DNA of 64,000 nucleotides from Undibacterium sp. KW1 (GTDB lineage: Bacteria > Pseudomonadota > Gammaproteobacteria > Burkholderiales > Burkholderiaceae_D). The stretch lies in assembly GCF_009937955.1 (NCBI RefSeq), contig NZ_AP018439.1, positions 1,674,001 through 1,738,000 of the forward strand, read 5' to 3'. The translations under genes were made by a program, and so were the position numbers. Positions 45,030 through 54,164 of the stretch are shown one piece after another. The notes under the pieces are model-generated. The model was not told the DNA's origin. It saw only the letters and a program-made list of their open reading frames with translations, and did not search any database. Every line of letters starts with the position of its first letter. Position 1 is the stretch's first letter.

Positions 45030-45437
45030 GTACTTGTCTCTGGTTACGTGTCTCTAGTTGAGGGTGTTCTTAAACCCGGTGCGTTTATATTATTTTTTGT
45101 ATTTATCTGTCAGCAATGCAAACATACAAGCCGCAAAATTGCTGGTCAACTGGTTTTATATTTACAATGCCACTTAAGTGCCAGTAAGATGTGGCAAGGA
45201 TGAAATTGACCTCAAATAATGCACATGTTTGAGGCGGTTTTTCTGTATTCTTGCTATGAAATGGCAAAAGCTTTTACTATTTTTTTATAGGAGAGCAGGT
45301 TAAATACCACTTTGTCAGATTTTAGCACTGGTATTAAGCCATCACCTGGCCATTCTGAGATTTTTCTTGATGCCGGGTAAGCTTGCCTGGCTGAATTGGT
45401 ATTTCTGCACTGGTCTCAGCACACCCTGAAGCTGGAT
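45030..45437. promoter_or_regulatory. divergent regulatory gap with variant and half nag-type operators
   Basis: This ~400-bp gap between the MFS and nagX genes holds no gene. At 45167-45182 is ATGCCACTTAAGTGCC, equal to the nag-operon operator except for three A-to-G changes. At 45303-45309 and 45329-45335 are inverted AATACCA/TGGTATT arms 19 bp apart, the first being followed by CTT as in the operator. Both suggest weaker regulation by the same GntR protein. No -35/-10 pair is as clear as in the other three promoters. Confidence 0.5.
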
Positions 45438-46510
45438 ATGCTTACAGTAAAACGTTTTGCAGCATTGGATGCGATGCGCGGCCTGACGGTTGCTGCCATG
45501 TTATTGGTAAACAATGCTGGCGACTGGTCGCATGTGTATGCCTGGCTGGAGCATGCGGCCTGGCATGGTTGCACACCTGCGGATCTTATCTTCCCGTTCT
45601 TCTTGTTCATCATGGGCGCGTCTTTAGCGATGTCTGTGGATGCGCAAATCAGTAAAGCTAGCAATGTTGCTGACATCCGCAAGAAAATACTCTGGCGCGG
45701 CCTGCGCCTGTTTATGCTCGGTATTGCCCTGCATCTCATTGCATGGGCATTGATCGATGGGCGTCAGTTCCGCTTGCTCGGGGTCTTGCAGCGCATCGGT
45801 ATCTGTTACGCAGTAGTAGCTTGCCTGATTACCTATGTGCGGCAATTGCCCAGCCTGGCTTTGCTTTCCCTCGCGGCCATGCTGGCATATTGGGCTTTGC
45901 TGGGCTGGGGCGGTTCGTATGAACCACATCTGAACCTGGTCGATAAAATAGATACTGCCATGCTCGGCAAACTGGCGTATAGCTTTGATGTACAAACCGG
46001 TCTCGCGCAAGAGCCCGAAGGTTTGCTTTCTACAGTGATGGCAATGATGAGTGTCTTGACCGGCGTCTGGGCGGGCAGGGCCATGCGTGATCGCAGTTGA
46101 TGCACATGCTGGCAGGTGCGGCTGGCTTGCTATTGTTGGCGCTGATCTGGTCAGCTTATCTGCCTTTCAATAAACAACTGTGGACGCCATCTTTTGTGTG
46201 CTGGACCAGTGCCTGGGCGATCTTGCTCTTGCTGGCCATGCATCTGCTGATAGACAGGCAGGGTTGGCCAGCGATTGGTAAAAGCCTGGGTGTGAATGCG
46301 ATAGCCGTTTATGCGGGTGCATGGCTGGCATCTTGTATGCTTGCCTGGACTGGGTGGGCAAATGCGATCTACCAGCATGTATTGGTAGCTATTCTGCAAA
46401 AGCAAACAGGCGAAGAATTTTCATCCTTCGCCTATGCAGCATGCTTTACTTTGGTGTTTGCCGCCCTGGCATTTGTCATGAACAAAAAGGGCCGGCGGAT
46501 TGCGATCTGA
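45438..46510 (+). CDS. nagX: NagX-like (DUF5009/heparan-alpha-glucosaminide N-acetyltransferase) membrane protein, frameshifted
   Basis: Multi-spanning membrane protein of the NagX/HGSNAT-related family. The N-terminal part has RFAALDAMRGLTVAAMLLVNN and the HGCTPADLIFPFFLFIMGASLAMS motif typical of the family. The first frame ends at a TGA after MRDRS (46100). The rest (LMHMLAGAAGLLLLALIW onwards, including the final five or so membrane segments) is in another frame ending at 46510. One extra T in CAGTTGATG near 46096 would join them. NagX genes occur in GlcNAc regulons of several proteobacteria; the reaction is not established. I start at the ATG of MLTVKRF. Confidence 0.82.
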
Positions 46511-46535
46511 AGTTGAATTAACCAAATTCTTTCGG

Positions 46536-46634
46536 GGGCTTACGCAAAATTGTCCCAGCAAGGCGCAGCGACGAAGACAGTACTTTAGTACGGCTAGGAG
46601 CTGCAACACAGCTGGGGCATTTTTTCGTAAGCCC
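46536..46634. repeat. ~100-bp palindromic repeat, copy 2 (nagX-HDOD gap)
   Basis: Outer arms GGGCTTACG (46536-46544) and CGTAAGCCC (46626-46634) pair perfectly. The core AAGGCGCAGCGACGAAGACAG, a GTAC-type hairpin and GGAGCTGCAACACAGC match copies at 24346 and 47697. It lies between two convergent genes, where its T-rich right arm might also terminate nagX transcription. Confidence 0.85.
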
Positions 46635-46641
46635 TACCAAA

Positions 46642-47478
46642 TTACATCATCAGGGCAGTAGCCAGCGTATCAATCTGTTCTTCCTGCTCTTCCATGATGA
46701 TCTGGAAGTTACTGTCTTCAGTATCAAAATTCAGGCGGCGGGCAAATTTCTTATTGTATTCCCTGTCGACATCATGCAGAGGTGACAGCACTGGTGCAAT
46801 GTCATTCGCCAGGATCAGGGTGTCACCCAGGGATTCTGGAGGGAAGGCGCAAACGCCATGCCACATGGCTTCTACCGCCTGCATGACGCTCTCGGGTATG
46901 CCCAGCTGGCGCATGATGCCCCGGCCTATCATGCGTTCGCCGTATTCAATCCAGATTTCTGGTTCGCCATCAAGCAAGCCAGGGAATTCTTCTGCACGTG
47001 AGATCAGGTAAAAGCCGCCAATTTCATGCACGATACCGGCAAACATGGCAGTTTCAGGATCTACCCTGGTGACCTGTTTTGCAATGACCTGCGCCAGTGA
47101 AGAGACATGGGCAGAGTGTTCCCACAATCTGTCGGCCTTGTGCTTTAAAACCGGGTCAGTGGTCTTGCTATTCAGTTGGCGCACGATGACGGCGGCCAGC
47201 ATGGCTTTGAGAGTACGGAAACCGAGGCGGTTGACTGCCAGCCTGACATGCGTGATTTCATTTGTGGTACGGCGATATGCTGCCGAATTGGCGATGGCAA
47301 CTGTGCGGGCCGACAGCAAGGGGTCAGCCATAATGAGCTTTGCCGCTGTGTCCAGATGGCAATCAGGATCGTCCAGGGTACGTTGTAGTCTTAGCGAAGC
47401 TTCCACATTGGTAGGGAAGACGATGTCCCCACGATTTACCTCTGCGGCTATGCTTTTAAAAATTTCCAACCTGTCCAT
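46642..47478 (-). CDS. HDOD-domain signalling protein
   Basis: 278 residues from the ATG preceded by GGGAG; an upstream in-frame start adds 12 atypical residues. The HDOD core is recognisable: IVFPTNVEASLRLQRTLDDP, IMADPLLSARTVAIANSAAY, AVNRLGFRTLKAMLAAVIV and the FAGIVHEIGGFYLISRA helix. HDOD proteins are HD-like regulators that usually lack phosphohydrolase activity and act in c-di-GMP or stress signalling. It carries no additional domain. Its target is unknown. Confidence 0.88.
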   Translation of the reverse strand: MDRLEIFKSIAAEVNRGDIVFPTNVEASLRLQRTLDDPDCHLDTAAKLIMADPLLSARTVAIANSAAYRRTTNEITHVRLAVNRLGFRTLKAMLAAVIVRQLNSKTTDPVLKHKADRLWEHSAHVSSLAQVIAKQVTRVDPETAMFAGIVHEIGGFYLISRAEEFPGLLDGEPEIWIEYGERMIGRGIMRQLGIPESVMQAVEAMWHGVCAFPPESLGDTLILANDIAPVLSPLHDVDREYNKKFARRLNFDTEDSNFQIIMEEQEEQIDTLATALMM

Positions 47479-47696
47479 GACTTTCTCCCGGTAAACATCT
47501 GGCGATTCCTCCACTCATAGGCTATTGCTGCATGAGTTTGCATGCTGTGCTCGTACAGAATGCTAAAAGTTGCCTTGAGGAATGATTGACTGTCTGTATG
47601 ATAGTCAATAAATTCTCAAAAGCAACTTCTAATTTAACTTTATTTTGCAATCACCCAATGCCTGTCGATAGCATACGCGCTCAGGGGAATCATGCA

Positions 47697-47806
47697 AGAT
47701 AGAATAGTCAAAAAATTGTTCCGGCAAGGCGCACTGGCGACGACAGTACAACTGTACGGCTAGACAGTGTAACGCAGCTGGGGCGGTTTTTTGGCTATCC
47801 TATTTT
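47697..47806. repeat. ~100-bp palindromic repeat, copy 3 (reaches into the lipoprotein gene)
   Basis: Arms around AAGATAGAATAGTCAAAAAA (left) and the T-rich right arm up to 47806 pair imperfectly. The core AAGGCGCACTGGCGACGACAG, a GTACAACTGTAC hairpin and AACGCAGCTGGGGC match the other copies. The right arm supplies the last codons and the TAG stop of the lipoprotein gene. Confidence 0.75.
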
Positions 47807-49171
47807 AATCAGGGGGTAATTTACCAAAATATCCAGTACTACGTATATAGACGGAAAGTCATCTCTCTGCACTTTGACGTGATAAGTGCCAATTTTTGTT
47901 GGCGCTACGTAGTTACCTGACAAGTTAATGCTGCCGCCATCGGCTTCAATCACACTCCATGTCACTGGCTGGCGTATGTAGTTGATATTTGGCGGATAAT
48001 TAATGCTTGCCAGTAAGTTCATGGTGGCACCCGGCATGACGTTGACTATGTGCCTATCTACGCTAAGCGTTGGCACAAAGTCAGGTGTGCTGTTATCCAC
48101 GACCACCAGAGCAGTTGTGCTCAGTGAAGGATAATCCTCACGCTGTGCCCTGACATGATAAGTGCCTGGCTTGCTGGGGGCGGTGTATTCGCCATTGATA
48201 CTGATAACTCCGCCATCGGTCTCCACGATCTGCCAGGTGACAGGTTGCCTTATATAGTTGATATCAGGTGGATAGTTGATGGCAGCCGTGAATACCTGTT
48301 TGCTGCCTGGCTTCATGATCAAGGCACCTGGGCTTATATCAATGCGGGGCGCAGTCTCCCAAAGACTGGGACCACTGCATGACATGAATTGCTTATCGGC
48401 TAACTGTATCAGGCAACCAGCGCGGCCAAATACCGGGAGGCTGGCAGGTGGATTTGTTTTCGCCAGCGTGGTGAGTAGCGGATCATATAAATTTGCCGCT
48501 AAGGCAAGGTTCAGGGTATCCAGTATTTTGTCCTGGGCATCACCACTGGCGGGGCTGGCGCTGGTGGCTGCTTTCAGGGGCGTGCTGTAAAAATCACTTA
48601 TGCTACTGGTATCGAGCATGCCGCTGAGTACATTGCGAATTTCGGTTTGCGCCGTCGTGACGTTGGTGCTGGTCAGGGTCTTTGTTACCGCATCCAGATC
48701 AGGATTGCTAAAAAACACTGCCATATCGGTACGCATGAGGCGGGTCGAGAGCATCTCGGTCAAGGGCGTCAGGTTGATGACACCAGTATTGACTGCAAGC
48801 GCATGCAGTTTTTTGCCATTTGCAGGATTGGAGGTTTCCAGTATGCAGGGTAGTGCACTACCTGCAGGCAGACTGATTTCAAACGTACCATCTGCCGCCG
48901 TTCGGGTTGCCCCTGTACCTGTGCGGCATTTGTAATTGACAGCCGAATCAGCGATGGCCTTGCCTATTGCCGCCGTGCCACGCAAACTGAGAGTGGTGCT
49001 CTGTGGTGTGACCACCGGGTTGCTGGCAGTTGAGCTGCCACCACCACAGGCTGCCAGCAGGCTGGTCATCAGGCACAAACTGCCTGTCAGGAATATATGT
49101 CGAGCTTTCAATTTGCTGCCCCATCGTCTATTTTTAGGTGTTAGCGGACTGTTACAGTTCACTAACATCAT
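47795..49171 (-). CDS. exported lipoprotein with two tandem Ig-like repeats
   Basis: 458 residues. The long N-terminal region ends in a lipobox (TSLLAACGGGSS, Cys about residue 42), so the protein is a lipid-anchored envelope protein; an internal TTG (KARHIF region) could be a better start. The central part (about 50-270) is Thr/Ser/Ala-rich. The C-terminal part has two near-identical segments of about 85 residues, each with INYPP-INYIRQPVTW, a TDGG/ADGG turn, a GEYTAP/GNYVAP turn and GTYHV, resembling bacterial Ig-like domains. No enzymatic motif is visible. The last codons fall in a palindromic repeat. Confidence 0.7.
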   Translation of the reverse strand: MMLVNCNSPLTPKNRRWGSKLKARHIFLTGSLCLMTSLLAACGGGSSTASNPVVTPQSTTLSLRGTAAIGKAIADSAVNYKCRTGTGATRTAADGTFEISLPAGSALPCILETSNPANGKKLHALAVNTGVINLTPLTEMLSTRLMRTDMAVFFSNPDLDAVTKTLTSTNVTTAQTEIRNVLSGMLDTSSISDFYSTPLKAATSASPASGDAQDKILDTLNLALAANLYDPLLTTLAKTNPPASLPVFGRAGCLIQLADKQFMSCSGPSLWETAPRIDISPGALIMKPGSKQVFTAAINYPPDINYIRQPVTWQIVETDGGVISINGEYTAPSKPGTYHVRAQREDYPSLSTTALVVVDNSTPDFVPTLSVDRHIVNVMPGATMNLLASINYPPNINYIRQPVTWSVIEADGGSINLSGNYVAPTKIGTYHVKVQRDDFPSIYVVLDILVNYPLIKIG

Positions 49172-49281
49172 AGTCTCTGGGGCCAGACAGACTTTTGGAA
49201 AAGTGTCCGCAAATTGTCATCAATTTGTACCGCACCAGTTCTGTTGCAGCACTGATCTGGTGCGTTTATTCAATGACTGAG

Positions 49282-51141
49282 TCATTCCAGCTTGAACGAC
49301 CTGGCAATCGCCGACCAGGGGATATATTTGAAGTTTTGCGTGCCATCCGGCAGGCGTTTGTAACCATCTTGTACCACCAGCATGCCGAGCGAAAACTCGC
49401 CGCCAAAATTGACAGAGCTGACTTCTATGCCATCTGTTTCTGAAGTGCCATCTATACCCTTGGCCAGATTCATGCCTACGCGAAATTTGCCGCGCAGGCG
49501 ATAAGGGGCTTGGGCTTCCAGTACCAGATAACTGCTATCCCCCTGGCTCGATACTAACAGGTAATTTTTCTGCTGACCAAAGTACATGGCCAGGCCTTCA
49601 ACATCCGCCACCAGTTGCTTACCAACCGGCATCACCATTTGCAAATCCGCAGGCTGATCTGCCTTGGCAGAGACGACCCAGATACCACGCTTTTCTTCGC
49701 CCATGAACAGGCGGTCAGTCTTGTCGTCCGCCACGCAGCCTTCCGGCTGACTTGCCAGCTTGAAACTGCGCACCAGGCTGCTGCTGAAACCTTGCTCATT
49801 GTGAGTGATGCGGAACTGCTGGTAAGTGCCATCCTTGTCATTCACAAAGGCTTCCAGACCACCAGTGCGTGGCTGGTACAGGCAAAAGCCATAGATCTTG
49901 TCCAGCTTGGTAGGGAAGCGGGCTGCCTCTGCCACTTGACCCTGGTCATTGATGACATACAGCACCAGGCTGTTTTCATCACGCTGGGTCGCCATGGCGA
50001 TATCAAAACTGTGCTGACCCCATTTGATGTTCTGGCGCACATCGACATTGTTCAGGCGACCGCTTTCCAGCAACTGGGTTTGCTTGCCCTGCATGTCATA
50101 CACCAGCAAACCCTGCTTCTTGTTGGTGCCCAGCACGCGGGAAAGCCTGGCATCTTGCGGGTGCACCCAGATGGCGGGATCATCAGCTGCATCGCCATGA
50201 CGGGCCACGGTATCGGTTTGCATTGTGGGTTCGATGACGACTATTTCTGAGGTTGCTGGCTGCTTCCAGGCAGCGCTGCTGGCACGCCAGGTTTTCGCCT
50301 GTTCATCCTGCAGTAGGAAATCCAGTTTATTGCCGGATACATTCACATGGATATTCGCTGCGCTGTGCGGCAAATTCAAGATTTGTTCAGGCTGAAAATG
50401 CTGCTCATCCTTCTGGCGATAAAGATGCAGTTTTTTTTCATTCGCATCGAGAATCGCCACGCCACCTGGCAGTGCGCTAATTGCCGTGGCACCACCATGC
50501 AATTTGCCAAATGGAGCAAGCATGGCGACAGGCTTTAGTTTGGCTGCAGTTTCTGCTTCAGCCGTAAATGCCCAGACGCCGCTATCTGGCACGCTCAGGT
50601 ACAGGGTCTGGCTCTGGTCATCAACACGGCAATGCTTGCTGTGTGGTGGCAGCGCCAGCTTGCGTACCAGTTGCGCGCTGCCTTTATGCATGACCCATTG
50701 CTCGCTCAGTCCTTCTTTGCCAATCAGGAAGACATGATCGAGCTGTTGCGCGTCGCGATACAGGCACATGCTTTCCAGTGAAAAATCAGGAGAAGCCATG
50801 CTGACCTGCAAGCGCAGTTGCCCGGTTTTCTGATCAGCTACATAGGCATGTGTCTTTTGTGTATCGGCATCAGTAAATACCGCCAGTATGCCATCCGCAT
50901 GGGGCCGGGCATCGAGATGCTTGGCCCGCAGGCTGACTTTGCTGCGTTCTTTGCCTTGTGCATCGAGAAGACGTACACCTTGTTTGTCCAGCGTCAGCCA
51001 GCCGCCATCTGGCAGGGCGATTATTTCCTGGGCTTTGCCAGTGACTGCGGGTGGCAAACCTGCTGCTGAAGCGCAGGAAAAGGTTAGTATTGATGCCAGA
51101 CTGGATATCAGATATTTTGTTTTCATGGTTTTCATGCTCAT
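49282..51141 (-). CDS. secreted beta-propeller phytase with an extra N-terminal propeller-like region
   Basis: Exported phosphatase that releases phosphate from phytate, 619 residues. Signal peptide (about 1-26) and an N-terminal propeller-like part of about 270 residues are followed by the phytase domain (about 290-615). That domain carries the calcium/phosphate-site motifs DTVARHGDAADDPAIWVHP, LGTNKKQGLLVYD, LNNVDVRQ, SQPEGCVADDKTDRLFMGEE and DVEGLAMYF, and the SETDGIEV motif. Two-module phytases with an incomplete first domain are known. The ATG overlaps the stop of the TonB receptor gene (ATGA at 51138-51141 region), so the pair is translationally coupled. Confidence 0.9.
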   Translation of the reverse strand: MSMKTMKTKYLISSLASILTFSCASAAGLPPAVTGKAQEIIALPDGGWLTLDKQGVRLLDAQGKERSKVSLRAKHLDARPHADGILAVFTDADTQKTHAYVADQKTGQLRLQVSMASPDFSLESMCLYRDAQQLDHVFLIGKEGLSEQWVMHKGSAQLVRKLALPPHSKHCRVDDQSQTLYLSVPDSGVWAFTAEAETAAKLKPVAMLAPFGKLHGGATAISALPGGVAILDANEKKLHLYRQKDEQHFQPEQILNLPHSAANIHVNVSGNKLDFLLQDEQAKTWRASSAAWKQPATSEIVVIEPTMQTDTVARHGDAADDPAIWVHPQDARLSRVLGTNKKQGLLVYDMQGKQTQLLESGRLNNVDVRQNIKWGQHSFDIAMATQRDENSLVLYVINDQGQVAEAARFPTKLDKIYGFCLYQPRTGGLEAFVNDKDGTYQQFRITHNEQGFSSSLVRSFKLASQPEGCVADDKTDRLFMGEEKRGIWVVSAKADQPADLQMVMPVGKQLVADVEGLAMYFGQQKNYLLVSSQGDSSYLVLEAQAPYRLRGKFRVGMNLAKGIDGTSETDGIEVSSVNFGGEFSLGMLVVQDGYKRLPDGTQNFKYIPWSAIARSFKLE

Positions 51142-53678
51142 CAGAATGCGCTGGCTTTCAGTGTGACTTTATACGTGCGACCATATTGTTCGTATTGCGA
51201 GTTGAATTGATGTGCGCCTTGATACACATAGTATTTTTCATTGTTCAGGTTTGCTGCTTCAAAGATCAGCTGGAAGCGCTTGCTGAGTTGATAGGCCAGC
51301 GAAAAATCGAGCTGTTTTTGGGTATCAACAATACGGTCCTGGTCTGCGCGCAAGATATCCGTGCCCAGTTCCAGCAGGTAAGGAGATTTATAGTTGAGCG
51401 CGAGACGGCTGCTGACGCGGCCATGCTCGTAACCCAGCATCAGGTTCATGACACGGTCAGACTGACCGGGCAGGCTGATGGAACGGCTACGGGATTTACC
51501 CAGTGCAGTATCAAAACGGGCAATGTCAGCATTGGAGCGAGTGAAACTGGCATTCGCACCAACGATCAGGTATTTCCACGGGGTTGGCAACATGCGCAAA
51601 GGCTGTGAGTAAGACAGTTCTATGCCTTTGACATTGGCGGTATCACCATTCGCATAGGACACCGCACTGGTATAGCCTTGCCATGCGCCAGAACCGGCCA
51701 GGTTGGTGGTGTAGGTGAAGTTCTTGATGTCCTTGTTGAACAGATAGGCAGATACGCTGCCATCATGCGCTAATATTTTTTCTACACCCAGATCAAGATT
51801 ACTGGCTTTCAGTGGTTTCAAATCTGGATTGCCTATCACTGCTTCGGTAGTGCTGGTGAGGTTGATGCCGGGCGCCAGTTGGCTGAAGTTGGCACGTACG
51901 ACTGCATTGGTCCAGGCTGCGCGTACACTGGTTTTCTGGTCCAGGTCATAGCGCAAGTGCAGGGACGGCAACCAGTCTGAATAACTGCGCTGGCGGCTGA
52001 TGGCTTGCAGGCTGGTACCTCCAGTCACTTGCGTGCCAGCAGCATCAAACTGCGTGCGTTCTACCCTGGCACCTGCCAGTATGTGCAGGTTATCCATGTC
52101 AAAGCTGTTTTGCAGATAAGCGGCGTCAATATTTTCATTGATCTTGTAATCATTGATGGCCGATTCCAGCACCAGGCGCGCAGCATTTCTGTCCAGACCA
52201 GCCACGCGGGCGCGTATCAAGTCAGCACTGATGGCCGTGCCTATGTTGCCCAGGGGATAATCGAGTGCCTGGTTTTGTACAAAGGCGCTCATGGACGTGG
52301 AACCCGGTCCCCAGTAATTGCCGCTGCTGGTTTTGCTGCTGTTGTAAGTCCATTGATTGGTGTCATTGGTCTTTTCACGACGGCTGGTCTTGGCACCGAA
52401 TTTCAGATTCGATTCAAACTGCTCGAAATGGAACTTACGGGCCAGATCAAATTTCAGATGCTGTTCAGTATCCTTGGAAAAACGCTGCTGCAGGCTGATG
52501 GCATTCAGGCTGTAGTTCGCTGGATCATACAGGGTGGCAGGACCGATGATTTTGGGTATTTCACCATCGCTAAAACCGACGCCCGCAAAATTGGCATTGC
52601 CACGGAAGCGTCCATCGTTCAGGGCTTCTGGCGTATCTTCGCTGGCGCGGCTGAAGCCTGCTGCCAGGTCCAGTTTCCAGTCCTGGAATTTTTGTTCTGT
52701 GCCCAGCACGACAGAACTGATGGTTTGGGTATATTTACGCTGGCGTATGCGGCGTTCTGCTCGGGCTGTAGTCGTTGCACCTTCGGCCAGAGTGCCGCTG
52801 GCAAAGCTGCCTATGGTGATGCGGTCACGTACTTCATCATCGCTAAAGTCACTCAAAAAGCCATGCATAAAGTAAGTTTGCGATGCAGTCGGCTTGTAAT
52901 CCAGGTTCAAGGCATAGGCATGACGTTCACGCACAGGCAGGTAATCACGCAATTCAAATCCACCTAGTTTGCCATTGTCCCAGGCACCGCCGGTTTCCAC
53001 ATTGTCTGAGCCAAAGCTGCGTTTCTCTGCGCTGATACCCGCAGCGATACCCAGCTTGCCGCCGGCTAAACGGTCAGCCCACAAGAGACCGGCATTCGGG
53101 CTGGTCTTGCCTGTAACCTGGTCGTAGCTGGCACCGGTATTCAAGGTCAAAAATTTCCCCGGCAAATCAAAGGCAGTCAGGCTTTTGACTTCAACTGCAC
53201 CGCCGAGTGAGCTGGCATCCTGTTCAGGGCGCAGGGTTTTGGTGACTTCCAGTGAACGTATCATCCCGGCAGGCAAGACATCGAGCGCTACCGCACGGCG
53301 GCTGGCTTCTGGCGATGGCACCAGGGCACCATTGATCGTGACACCATTCAGATCAGCACCCAGTCCGCGTACAACAATATAGCGGCCTTCACCCTGATCA
53401 CGCTGGACAGAAATTCCGGGCAGGCGTGCCAGCGCTTCTGCTGCATTTTTGTCTGGCAAGCCACCGATGTCATCACTACTGACCACGCTGACGATATTGT
53501 CGGCCTTTTCTTGCATCTCCAGTGCCTTGCGCATACTGGCTCGCTGGCCGCTGATAACGACGCTGCTGGCATCGCTGACAGTCACATTTGGCCCCTGGGC
53601 ATGGGCGTTCAACATGGCCGAGATGCCCAGCATGATGATGGATAGTTGGGGGACGGGTTTTTTCTTCAGGGTTTTCAT
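51141..53678 (-). CDS. TonB-dependent receptor coupled to phytase
   Basis: Outer-membrane receptor, 845 residues. Signal peptide (about 1-27), an SSVVISGQ TonB-box-like segment, a plug domain (DDIGGLPDKNAAEALARLPGISV, RYIVVRGLGADLNGVTING) and a barrel ending VTLKASAF. It belongs to the same DKNxAEAL receptor subgroup as the chitin-type receptor but differs in sequence. Because the next gene encodes a phytase and overlaps by four bases, it may take up inositol phosphates, phytate-metal complexes or another product of the enzyme (inference). Confidence 0.9.
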   Translation of the reverse strand: MKTLKKKPVPQLSIIMLGISAMLNAHAQGPNVTVSDASSVVISGQRASMRKALEMQEKADNIVSVVSSDDIGGLPDKNAAEALARLPGISVQRDQGEGRYIVVRGLGADLNGVTINGALVPSPEASRRAVALDVLPAGMIRSLEVTKTLRPEQDASSLGGAVEVKSLTAFDLPGKFLTLNTGASYDQVTGKTSPNAGLLWADRLAGGKLGIAAGISAEKRSFGSDNVETGGAWDNGKLGGFELRDYLPVRERHAYALNLDYKPTASQTYFMHGFLSDFSDDEVRDRITIGSFASGTLAEGATTTARAERRIRQRKYTQTISSVVLGTEQKFQDWKLDLAAGFSRASEDTPEALNDGRFRGNANFAGVGFSDGEIPKIIGPATLYDPANYSLNAISLQQRFSKDTEQHLKFDLARKFHFEQFESNLKFGAKTSRREKTNDTNQWTYNSSKTSSGNYWGPGSTSMSAFVQNQALDYPLGNIGTAISADLIRARVAGLDRNAARLVLESAINDYKINENIDAAYLQNSFDMDNLHILAGARVERTQFDAAGTQVTGGTSLQAISRQRSYSDWLPSLHLRYDLDQKTSVRAAWTNAVVRANFSQLAPGINLTSTTEAVIGNPDLKPLKASNLDLGVEKILAHDGSVSAYLFNKDIKNFTYTTNLAGSGAWQGYTSAVSYANGDTANVKGIELSYSQPLRMLPTPWKYLIVGANASFTRSNADIARFDTALGKSRSRSISLPGQSDRVMNLMLGYEHGRVSSRLALNYKSPYLLELGTDILRADQDRIVDTQKQLDFSLAYQLSKRFQLIFEAANLNNEKYYVYQGAHQFNSQYEQYGRTYKVTLKASAF

Positions 53679-53882
53679 GAGTGAGATTTTCCGCAGGTAA
53701 TGGATGGCAAATAGTGGGCGGATTCTAGGAGTTGTATATGTCGGGTTTGTGACAGGTGGGAGCCGGATTTGGCGTTGCTGGGAAATCGCACTGTAAATCG
53801 CGAAGATGTGAGCTGAAATGACTTTTGCGTTTGGCGATACTCAACTGATAACGGGCCCATTTTGAAAAACAGACCAAAAAGC

Positions 53883-54004
53883 TCACCACAGAGACACAGA
53901 GGTACAGAGGAAGAAAGAAGAGAATACTCAAATCAAGTCTATCCATTTTGGCAAAGAGATTTTTTCCTCTTGCTTTTCTCTGTGTCTCCGTGCCTCTGTG
54001 GTGA
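53883..54004. repeat. CACAGAGG-type inverted repeat, second copy
   Basis: Arms TCACCACAGAG (53883-53893) and CTCTGTGGTGA (53994-54004) pair perfectly, followed inwards by related CACAGAGG words. It matches the repeat at 23718-23853. The remainder of the ~490-bp gap between the receptor and the GGDEF gene holds no gene that I can support. Confidence 0.75.
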
Positions 54005-54164
54005 AAGGTCTTTCAGGCAACGAACCCGTGAAAATGAAAAAGAACTGAGCTGTTTGCACCCCCGTTGTTTTTCATCCATAGGTCATACGAAAATGAAAGC
54101 ATGTCATCGTCCCGTCACGCACGTCCATTACCCTCGCGCGACTTGACCTTAGGATGTGAATGCA

